A program made the position numbers and the translations under genes. Below are positions 44,804-50,591 of a stretch of 50,591 nucleotides of DNA, piece by piece; the stretch's first letter is position 1, and the number at the start of each line of letters is the position of its first letter. The notes beneath the pieces were generated by a model, which searched no databases, was not told the origin of the DNA, and saw only the letters and a program-made list of their open reading frames with translations. The stretch comes from Bacteroidota bacterium. Its GTDB lineage: Bacteria > Spirochaetota > Spirochaetia > JABMQR01. The stretch spans positions 1 to 50,591 of the forward strand of contig JABMQR010000062.1 in the NCBI GenBank assembly GCA_013202335.1, read 5' to 3'.

Positions 44804-44817
44804 GGGGAGATTTTACT

Positions 44818-45675
44818 ATGTCAATATTAACAGTAAAGAAGTTACATAAGCGCTATGAAAAATTTCATCTGAAAGATGTCTCTTTTTCTCTTGATAAAGG
44901 CTTCATTATGGGCTTTATCGGTATTAACGGAGCCGGTAAGACGACCACCCTTAAATCGTTACTGAATATGGTGCATGCTGACAGCGGGGAAGTTGAAATC
45001 ATGGGGAAAGTCTATAAAGAGCATGAAATTGAACTAAAAAGAGAGATTGGTCTCATGTTCGGCGGGATCGATTATTATGAAAAAAAACGGGTTAAAACAG
45101 TAACTGACGTAGTAAAGCGTTTCTACCCCAACTGGGACGATGCAGTATATGCCGATTACTCTCAAAAATTCAGTATAGATCAGGACAAGAAAATAAGTGA
45201 ACTCTCTCAAGGTATGAAGGCCAAATATGCCCTTGCACTGGCTTTGTCCCACAATGCACGCCTCTTTATTTTTGATGAACCAACAAGCGGACTGGATCCG
45301 GCAGCTCGTGATGACCTGCTGGAAATCTTCCAGAATCTGGTAGAGGATGGGGAAAAGAGTATTCTGTACTCTACCCACATAACCAGTGATCTGGAAAAAT
45401 GTGCCGACTATATTACCTATATCCACGATGGAGAGATTGTTTCCAGTACCGATAAAGATAATTTTATCGACTTATATAAAGTAGTAAAAGGTACTCAGGA
45501 ACAGCTGAACGATGACCTTTTAAAGAAGATGATCTCCTGCAAAAAACACAAATTCGGGTTTTCAGGACTTATGGAAACTGCTGATTGTGACGGGCTCGAT
45601 AGGCTGACTATTGAAGTACCCACGTTAGAAGAGATTATGATCTACTATGCAAAAAAGGAGAGCGCACATGTTTAA
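44818..45675 (+). CDS. ABC transporter ATP-binding protein, YtrB-like
   Basis: A 285-residue ATPase of an ABC-2 type exporter. Walker A GINGAGKTT is at residues 35-43, the signature LSQGMKAK at 129-136 and Walker B LFIFDEP at 149-155. I chose the ATG at 44818, which follows GGGGAG; the frame extends to a TTG at 44761, but that stretch contains the operator. It is the first gene of a three-gene operon with a permease and a YtrA-type regulator. In Bacillota similar operons respond to cell-envelope stress; the cargo here is unknown. Confidence 0.9.
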   Translation: MSILTVKKLHKRYEKFHLKDVSFSLDKGFIMGFIGINGAGKTTTLKSLLNMVHADSGEVEIMGKVYKEHEIELKREIGLMFGGIDYYEKKRVKTVTDVVKRFYPNWDDAVYADYSQKFSIDQDKKISELSQGMKAKYALALALSHNARLFIFDEPTSGLDPAARDDLLEIFQNLVEDGEKSILYSTHITSDLEKCADYITYIHDGEIVSSTDKDNFIDLYKVVKGTQEQLNDDLLKKMISCKKHKFGFSGLMETADCDGLDRLTIEVPTLEEIMIYYAKKESAHV

Positions 45676-46306
45676 TCTGTTATATAAAGAGTTTAAATTA
45701 GCAGTTCATCCATTCTACTATATACTGCCGGTTATTACCGGTGCTCTGATGCTGATTCCGCAATGGATTTTCTTTCTTGTGCCGCTCTATTTTTGTTTTA
45801 TAACCGTTTCCAACCTATTTGCTGTCTACAAATCCAATAACGATTTAAGCTTCTCCATTATGCTGCCGGTCAGTAAAAAGGATATTGTAAAAGCAAGAAT
45901 GACCTCAATTATGATTCTTCAATTGCTTCAAATTAGTATGGCTGTGCTCTTTGCAATACTTAATCATGTCCTGTACAAAAGTGACAATTTTGGGTTTGAT
46001 ACGAACGCTGCCTTTTTTGGTCTTGTTTTTGTCATGTTTGCCCTGGAGAATGCATTATTGTTTCCGATGTTCTATAAAACCGGCTATAACTTTGGAGTGG
46101 CTGTTCTGGTTTCCACTGTTGCAGCCGTATTGTTTGCAGCAGCTGCGGAACTGCTTATCATGTTCAACGGAAAATTCCGCATGTTTATGGAGGGAAAAGT
46201 CAGCACTCAGGTTATCATTCTGATTGCAGGAATTGTGGTATTCATGGTGGCGGGATTGATGACATATAAGATTTCTATAAGTAGATTTGAGAAAGTGGAT
46301 GTATGA
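45668..46306 (+). CDS. ABC-2 type permease
   Basis: A 212-residue integral membrane protein with about six spans, the partner of the upstream ATPase. Spans are visible at roughly residues 15-33, 35-55, 82-103, 115-135, 145-163 and 182-200. The motif NDLSFSIMLPVSKKDIVKARM between spans two and three is typical of ABC-2 permeases. The ATG at 45668 follows AAAAAGGAG; it overlaps the ATPase gene by 8 bases and the regulator by 4. Confidence 0.85.
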   Translation: MFNLLYKEFKLAVHPFYYILPVITGALMLIPQWIFFLVPLYFCFITVSNLFAVYKSNNDLSFSIMLPVSKKDIVKARMTSIMILQLLQISMAVLFAILNHVLYKSDNFGFDTNAAFFGLVFVMFALENALLFPMFYKTGYNFGVAVLVSTVAAVLFAAAAELLIMFNGKFRMFMEGKVSTQVIILIAGIVVFMVAGLMTYKISISRFEKVDV

Positions 46307-46689
46307 TAAATATTGTAATATCCAACACTTCGGATAAACCCATATACCAGCAGATGATCGATCAGATCAGCGGCCAGATTATCAGGGGCGAGTTGTCCAG
46401 CGATCAGGGACTGCCCCCGATCAGGACAGTTGCAAAGGAGCTGCGGGTCAGCATTATCACGGTGAAAAAGGCCTGGGAGCAGCTGGAACGGGACGGTTTC
46501 ATCTATTCAATGGTTGGTCGAGGCTGCTTTGTGGCGGACTTATTAAAAACAGATCTGGTTATTAAACGGGACGATTTGATAACGGTAAAAATGCTGAAAG
46601 ATATTGATTATTATAAAGAGATGGGGCTTTCCTTACAGGAAATCATTGAGGCAATAAAAAAACTGTTTAACCAGAATAAAACATCCTGA
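46303..46689 (+). CDS. GntR-family regulator, YtrA subfamily
   Basis: A 128-residue regulator consisting of a GntR winged HTH (residues 8-75: KPIYQQMIDQISGQIIRGEL, LPPIRTVAKELRVS and TVKKAWEQLERDGF) and a short helical dimerisation tail, the YtrA layout. There is no large effector domain. It overlaps the permease by ATGA and probably represses the operon through the dyad at 44781-44803. Its end is 5 bp from the convergent DMT transporter gene. Confidence 0.92.
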   Translation: MINIVISNTSDKPIYQQMIDQISGQIIRGELSSDQGLPPIRTVAKELRVSIITVKKAWEQLERDGFIYSMVGRGCFVADLLKTDLVIKRDDLITVKMLKDIDYYKEMGLSLQEIIEAIKKLFNQNKTS

Positions 46690-46694
46690 TAATA

Positions 46695-47591
46695 TTACTG
46701 TTTGATGATTATCGCTCTCTCAATGTTATTTTTTTTCCCCAAATACTGAAGAATTAACCCGGAAAGAATCAATGTAATGCCAAGTATATATATTAAATCG
46801 AAACCTCTGCCCGTTACCATGTCCATCACGATTCCCAGTGTAAATTGTCCCATGTAGGTTCCCAGTACCATTTTTAAGGCGCTGATTTTTCTTAACAGCA
46901 TATTCTGACCGGTCATACAAGTGACCCCCAGCAGTCCTCCGCCTAACAGCACAAGGATTGGCACTTTGGAAAAAACCGTAAGCGTGAACCCTGTCAATTC
47001 ACCGGTTATACCTGCAAAGATGATTATTACTGCAAGTCCGACTGCATAGCTGATCTGCAGCATTCTTGTTTGTCCATAATAACCGGCTACTGATGAATTC
47101 ATAAGAATCTGCAGCATCAGAACCCCACCCGGTATCCATGAAAGGAATATCCAGAGAAATGAAACTCCGGATGAGAGCCCAATTCCAATCCCACCGCAGA
47201 CTACAAGAGTCAGAGCAGTAAAATGTTTCCATGAGTGGGAACCACCCATATTGGCGATTTTAATGAAATCGGAGATTGCTGCGGTAATACTTTGCCCGGC
47301 CAGCATGCCGCTCAAGGTCAGCACCACTCCGCCTGCCGCGTAAATTCTATTATTCATGTATACTATGATAATTCCCAGAGCACCGGCTAATAACATAAAA
47401 GGGTGAGGCTTTTTTCGGACAGAATTCTGCCGGTTTTTGCTAATTGGAGTAATTGCCAGGGAAGCTGCCATCCCGACAAAGTGAATTATAATAAGAGACC
47501 ATGTTGAACCAATAAACAGCTGAAGTTGACCATTTGCAACAATCATCAATGAGATAAAAAAGCCAACCAGTATTGAACCGAAAAGAAACAT
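46695..47591 (-). CDS. DMT-superfamily transporter (DUF606/YdcZ type, duplicated)
   Basis: A 298-residue membrane protein with about ten hydrophobic spans in two similar halves of about 145 residues. The first half begins SILVGFFISLMIVANGQLQL and both halves carry the GxxGV loop (GALGIIIVYMN and GGLLGVTCMTG) of DUF606/YdcZ. The classical family member is a single half of about 145 aa, so this is the fused form. The substrate is unknown. It is divergent from the Crp/Fnr-like gene across a 68-bp spacer. Confidence 0.85.
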   Translation of the reverse strand: MFLFGSILVGFFISLMIVANGQLQLFIGSTWSLIIIHFVGMAASLAITPISKNRQNSVRKKPHPFMLLAGALGIIIVYMNNRIYAAGGVVLTLSGMLAGQSITAAISDFIKIANMGGSHSWKHFTALTLVVCGGIGIGLSSGVSFLWIFLSWIPGGVLMLQILMNSSVAGYYGQTRMLQISYAVGLAVIIIFAGITGELTGFTLTVFSKVPILVLLGGGLLGVTCMTGQNMLLRKISALKMVLGTYMGQFTLGIVMDMVTGRGFDLIYILGITLILSGLILQYLGKKNNIERAIIIKQ

Positions 47592-47620
47592 TCTGAAAAC
47601 CTCCCATATATCTGTACAAT

Positions 47621-47640
47621 ACTGTTATATATGATACAGT
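47621..47640. promoter_or_regulatory. Possible shared operator between the DMT transporter and the Crp/Fnr-like gene
   Basis: ACTGT-N10-ACAGT, two 5-base arms one helical turn apart, overlaps a TATGAT -10-like box (47630-47635) for the plus strand. The position in a 68-bp divergent spacer next to a DNA-binding protein gene suggests control of both, but the arms are short. Confidence 0.3.
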
Positions 47641-47659
47641 TTTATAAGTAGGAGGACAT

Positions 47660-48301
47660 ATGTCCGATTTAGAAACTTTTAATTATCTTTTTCCTCAATT
47701 TACTGAATTGAATGGTGCAATCCATTTTAATCGTTATGATTCAGGAGCATTTATAACACACGAGAGCGGATCTATAAATCAACTCTACTTTTTTCTTGAA
47801 GGCAGTGCCTGGGTATATCAGAACCAGGCTAATGGGCGCGCACACCTTTTTCAAGTATATTCTCCAGGCTGGATTATCGGTGATATCGAGTTCTTTCTTA
47901 ATTGTCCGGCCAGTTGTTCAGTAAAAACAACATCTGTAGTGCGGGTTGGGGTCATTACTCATGATGCATTACGGTTGGCTTGTCTGAAAAAGAGTACTCT
48001 GGTTAATGTTCTTGCCACGGGGTTAGCTGAAAAATTACGCAGCAACAGCTTTGATGCAGCCAGGAATATGAGCTTCCCGTTAATTAACCGGCTTGCTTTT
48101 TATTTAAAGGCAATGAATTACAGTGCTGTTCCACGGGGAAAATCAGAGGAGATTGCGGATTTACTGGGTACCACTAAACGGCATTTGCGTCGTGTTATCA
48201 GCCAGCTTGAAGAACAGGGTATTGTAGAGAGGAGGAGTCAGGCACTAGTTGTTTTGAATTCACAGCGGATTGAACTTCTCTGCAATGTGATTGATCCATA
48301 A
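47660..48301 (+). CDS. Crp/Fnr-family transcriptional regulator
   Basis: A 213-residue regulator. Residues 15-125 form the cyclic-nucleotide-binding-type jelly roll (LYFFLEGSAWVYQNQANG, YSPGWIIGDIEFF), and about 140-200 are the HTH (SEEIADLLGTTKRHLRRVIS and LEEQGIVERR). The Cys needed for an Fnr iron-sulfur cluster are not arranged as in Fnr, and the cAMP-binding RxS motif is not evident, so the effector is unclear. It has a strong AGGAGG ribosome site. It probably controls the divergent DMT transporter. Confidence 0.92.
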   Translation: MSDLETFNYLFPQFTELNGAIHFNRYDSGAFITHESGSINQLYFFLEGSAWVYQNQANGRAHLFQVYSPGWIIGDIEFFLNCPASCSVKTTSVVRVGVITHDALRLACLKKSTLVNVLATGLAEKLRSNSFDAARNMSFPLINRLAFYLKAMNYSAVPRGKSEEIADLLGTTKRHLRRVISQLEEQGIVERRSQALVVLNSQRIELLCNVIDP

Positions 48302-48356
48302 ACCTGTCTGTTTTGGGCAGATTCAAGCATATAAAATAATAATATGTCTATTATTC

Positions 48357-48384
48357 TTGACAAATAAAATTGACGGATTATAAT
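48357..48384 (+). promoter_or_regulatory. Perfect-consensus sigma-70 promoter
   Basis: TTGACA (48357-48362), a 16-bp spacer and TATAAT (48379-48384): both boxes match consensus exactly. Transcription would start near 48391. It is the best promoter in the window, and it now leads into a broken gene remnant and possibly onward to the ferredoxin-like gene about 400 bp downstream. Confidence 0.75.
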
Positions 48385-48392
48385 GAAGAAAA

Positions 48393-48411
48393 GGTTTCGA
48401 AATGCGAAACC
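48393..48411. promoter_or_regulatory. 7-bp dyad at the transcription start, candidate operator
   Basis: GGTTTCG (48393-48399) and CGAAACC (48405-48411) are perfectly inverted around AAATG. Lying just after the predicted start of transcription, it is ideally placed for a repressor, perhaps the TetR-type protein encoded at the end of the window. Confidence 0.5.
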
Positions 48412-48432
48412 AATATTAAAAAAGAATAAAAT

Positions 48433-48637
48433 ATGAAGAAAAATCTGGTAGTGCTTTTTGATTCCCCTTCTTGAGTGAGAAGAGGCGGAGGCCACGAATT
48501 CATAATAGAAGAAGGGCGATGGAAATCAATTTATTCTGAAGGCGCAATCTCATTAGTTCTTGAGGATGATTATAAAACATAACCAGGAAGTGGTTGTAGA
48601 AATTAACAGAATTGTTGTTGTAACACCAGTAAAATAA
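48433..48637 (+). pseudogene. Decayed 3' fragment of a ferredoxin-like paralogue
   Basis: GAISLVLEDD (48541-48570) followed, in a shifted frame, by VVVEINRIVVVTPVK and a stop at 48637 matches the end of the intact protein at 48794 (GAISFVLEDD ... VIAEINRIADVSPQN). The DNA is also alignable. The frame from an ATG at 48433 (MKKNLVVLFDSPS) is broken by TGA at 48472 and TAA at 48580. The Fe-S cluster region itself is not recognisable. This looks like the remains of a tandem duplication or of a related gene. Confidence 0.6.
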
Positions 48638-48793
48638 TAAAGGGGAAAGCTGAGATAGAGTAATGTGAAATGTTCTGAGTTTGATTTAATTTCAATTGGA
48701 AACATAATATCGCACATTTCTACTGCTCTCTTACCTTCTTTTTACTTTATCATGGTAATAATATGAAACAATAGAGTAGAGGGAGTAAATAAA

Positions 48794-49969
48794 ATGCAGG
48801 AATTAATACAAAAAATGCTTGACGAACAAGCGATGTTATGTCGGGATGATGCTGTATACCGGCAGGACATTGAAGAACTTAATGGTAAATTGAGTTTGAA
48901 TTGGGATTTCTGTGGAATAAAGGCTTATCAGATATTCCAACCTGATGGTTGCCGGGGAGAAGTAGGAGTACATTTACCGGATGCAGATATCGGCGTCACA
49001 TTAATTGAAGAAGAAAGCTGTAAACAGTTTTTACGAAAGGAACCATTTGATGTCTTCAAACGTATACGGACTGGCACTGATTCTAAGCAGCAGTTTGGAA
49101 TTGGGTATACAACAGGTAACTGGATTGAAGTAAATGGTGAAATAGTTCGGGAGGTGGAAAAGATCATCGATGTAACAGTTCGTGAAGGACTGCGCTTCAA
49201 CTTCTATCACCTATCAAGAGTACCTGTCTTTAGAACCTTCTATCGATTTTTCTTTGATAAAACCTTTATTAATCCCATGGATAATGGATTTTACATTCCC
49301 ACTAACAAGTCCCTTGATGGGGGAGAGATGGCTACAAAAGTATTCCATCATTTTCTTAATAAAGCTGGTAACCTCTTTAGATTGCCCAATTGTCCCTGCC
49401 GAAAATATTTTGACTCTAAGAAACACAGGATTGATTTAGGATGTATCCATCTGGGGGATGGTACCCTAAATATCAAGAAGGCCGAATCAAGAGGGAAATA
49501 TATCGATGCAGAAGAAGCTAAGGAAGTTCTGTCTTTTGCTATAGAGGATGGCTTAATCCCCCTCCTTGGACGTGCAGAGGGTGAAACAAGTGGGTTTGGT
49601 GTAGAGAATGATGGACGATTTCTCTCTACGTGTTATTGCGGTGTAGATGCCTGTATCAACAAATACTCTATTTCAGATGCTTCCTGCGGTGCTCTTCATC
49701 AATTTAGCAGGGTTCCGGATCTCAGTTTAGTAGCTGACAGGGAAAAATGTATTGGCTGTGGGAAATGTATGAAAGTATGCAATTACCGGGGAATGAAATG
49801 GGTTGATGGAAAACCGGAAATTCTTGACCGATGCTTAGGGTGTGGACGCTGTGAGATAGCCTGTCCAGTGGGGGCAATTTCATTTGTTCTGGAAGATGAT
49901 TTAGCGAATATAACCGATAAAGTGATTGCAGAGATTAACAGAATTGCCGATGTAAGTCCACAGAATTGA
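48794..49969 (+). CDS. Ferredoxin-type 4Fe-4S protein with additional Cys clusters
   Basis: A 391-residue protein. The C-terminal part holds two 4Fe-4S motifs: CIGCGKCMKVC and CLGCGRCEIACPVGAI. Before them is a further set of conserved-looking Cys (NCPCRKYF, GCIHLGDG, CYCGVDAC), which may bind another cofactor. The N-terminal 180 residues have no motif that I recognise. No signal peptide or membrane span is seen, so it is a cytoplasmic electron carrier or reductase subunit. The start has AGAGGGAG upstream. Its convergent neighbour is a TetR-type regulator, a frequent partner of such genes. Confidence 0.82.
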   Translation: MQELIQKMLDEQAMLCRDDAVYRQDIEELNGKLSLNWDFCGIKAYQIFQPDGCRGEVGVHLPDADIGVTLIEEESCKQFLRKEPFDVFKRIRTGTDSKQQFGIGYTTGNWIEVNGEIVREVEKIIDVTVREGLRFNFYHLSRVPVFRTFYRFFFDKTFINPMDNGFYIPTNKSLDGGEMATKVFHHFLNKAGNLFRLPNCPCRKYFDSKKHRIDLGCIHLGDGTLNIKKAESRGKYIDAEEAKEVLSFAIEDGLIPLLGRAEGETSGFGVENDGRFLSTCYCGVDACINKYSISDASCGALHQFSRVPDLSLVADREKCIGCGKCMKVCNYRGMKWVDGKPEILDRCLGCGRCEIACPVGAISFVLEDDLANITDKVIAEINRIADVSPQN

Positions 49970-49996
49970 CATATCAATGCCGAAAAGAAGACCGAC

Positions 49997-50030
49997 AGAG
50001 ATTGGGTGCTGCGTGATGTTCCCAATCTCT
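49997..50030. terminator. Bidirectional hairpin between convergent genes
   Basis: A perfect 10-bp stem, AGAGATTGGG (49997-50006) with CCCAATCTCT (50021-50030), around a 14-base loop, followed by TTCCTCT. It lies between the stops of the ferredoxin-like gene and the TetR-type gene. Confidence 0.6.
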
Positions 50031-50065
50031 TTCCTCTATATGGGTTGAATAGAGTAATATTCACC

Positions 50066-50591
50066 TTAAGGAACGTGGTTTTCAGGAAATATCATATGAG
50101 ATTCTAAATCAAATCCAATATTCTGAAAAACTACATTAACCAGGTCTTTGAAATTATTAATCATTGATATTTTTTCCTCTTCAGTCCTGGGCCAACTATT
50201 CTGAGGGATCAGGGCATATCGCCTGAGAAAGCCTATAATCATGGAAATCCCAACTTTGGTTTTTTCAAACATATCAGGTGATATATTGCTGTTAAAGCAG
50301 CTGATAACAAATTCACCATGTTTTTTTGTATCAGTATCATATTGCCGGATGACTGTATCAGAAAGGTCATACTGACGATGGTAGTTATAAAAACTATCTG
50401 CTAGTACAAAAAAACGAAAACGTTCAAAATTGTCGAGATAAGCGTTAACGAACCCATCCAGAAATTCATGCATAGGCACTCCCCTGGTAATTAGATTTAA
50501 GAATATTTCATAATTATCATTTTTATAATCAAGCATGAGTGAATAAACGATCTGACGTTTATCCTTAAAATAGTAATACAATGTTGCAAGA
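50066..50591 (-). CDS. TetR-family regulator, N-terminus cut by window end
   Basis: The frame stays open to the end of the window. The first visible residues, LATLYYYFKDKRQIVYSLML, are the end of the TetR HTH recognition helix and the following helix, so about 40 N-terminal residues are missing. The remaining roughly 150 residues are the helical ligand-binding domain (NAYLDNFERFRFFVLADSFY and similar). It is convergent with the ferredoxin-like gene and could act on the dyad at 48393. Confidence 0.88.
   Translation of the reverse strand, partial: LATLYYYFKDKRQIVYSLMLDYKNDNYEIFLNLITRGVPMHEFLDGFVNAYLDNFERFRFFVLADSFYNYHRQYDLSDTVIRQYDTDTKKHGEFVISCFNSNISPDMFEKTKVGISMIIGFLRRYALIPQNSWPRTEEEKISMINNFKDLVNVVFQNIGFDLESHMIFPENHVP

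Larger units (their letters stand above)
48302..48793. other. 492-bp spacer with a consensus promoter and a decayed gene fragment
   Basis: It contains a perfect-consensus promoter (48357-48384), a dyad immediately downstream (48393-48411) and the decayed 3' end of a gene similar to the one at 48794 (48541-48637). From 48640 to 48793 it is AT-rich with only the ribosome site AGAGGGAG of the next gene recognisable. Confidence 0.7.

Noticed and set aside
44761..44817. N-terminal extension of the YtrB-like ATPase from a TTG at 44761
   Set aside because: The extra codons run through the perfect operator dyad, and the ATG at 44818 has a good GGGGAG site.
46688..46713. GATAAT-N14-ATTATC as a terminator between the GntR and DMT genes
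   Set aside because: The arms are only six AT-rich base pairs with a long loop, too weak to support.
48472..48474. In-frame TGA as a selenocysteine codon
   Set aside because: The downstream bases do not form a bacterial SECIS-type hairpin, a second stop follows in frame, and the fragment matches a decayed gene better.

Overview
The window is dense, mid-GC bacterial DNA that reads as an accessory carbohydrate and sulfate-ester catabolic region. The organism is probably a spirochaete (Spirochaetaceae-like). This is an inference from the style of the exported binding proteins (Ala-Gly-Gln-Ser-Glu or Ala-Ser-Gly-Gly just after the signal peptide), the gene content and the base composition. There is no rRNA or tRNA gene to confirm it. 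I found no tRNA, rRNA, CRISPR array or intact insertion sequence.

Layout. (1) 1-9875, plus strand: the end of an AraC-type regulator, an iron-dependent alcohol dehydrogenase, a GH38 alpha-mannosidase, a DUF3604/PHP-like metallohydrolase and a signal-less PQQ-like propeller protein. (2) 9900-13620, minus strand: a Cys-type sulfatase and a lyase-like protein (alpha-toroid plus beta-sandwich by pattern). (3) 13971-27363, plus strand: an oligopeptide/oligosaccharide ABC importer (binding protein, two permeases, two ATPases) interleaved with a small membrane protein, two more PQQ-like propeller proteins and a second sulfatase. (4) 27364-28249: a gene graveyard with a collapsed Fic gene, a stub of an AAA ATPase and a 40-bp near-perfect palindrome. 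(5) 28250-41284, plus strand: a LysR regulator, then a likely single operon of a third sulfatase, a tripartite tricarboxylate (TTT) transporter, UlaG-like lactonase, UlaF/AraD-like class II aldolase, a propeller-like protein, a ketose 3-epimerase, a divergent TIM-like isomerase, a LarA-like nickel enzyme and a uroporphyrinogen-decarboxylase-like protein. (6) 41285-44679: a hairpin-rich terminal-inverted-repeat element whose right end now encodes the tail of an esterase, then divergent nagB-nagA. (7) 44680-50591: a YtrA-type GntR/ABC operon with its operator, a DMT transporter facing a Crp/Fnr regulator, a decayed fragment related to a ferredoxin-like protein, the intact ferredoxin-like gene and a TetR regulator cut by the window end.

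How the genes may work together. The importer genes plus cytoplasmic (signal-less) sulfatases, mannosidase, NagA and NagB suggest uptake of sulfated glycan fragments and their breakdown inside the cell. The most unusual part is 29379-41284. It resembles the L-ascorbate (ula) route but has a TTT transporter instead of a PTS. Its class II aldolase and its TIM-like enzyme have both lost residues that normally hold substrate phosphate, and its TIM-barrel epimerase carries the residue set of free-ketose 3-epimerases. I read this as a possible non-phosphorylative sugar-lactone/ketose pathway that starts with desulfation. The second unusual theme is a set of three paralogous, apparently cytoplasmic PQQ-like propeller proteins with a shared helical N-terminal domain, encoded beside sulfatases and inside the importer operon.
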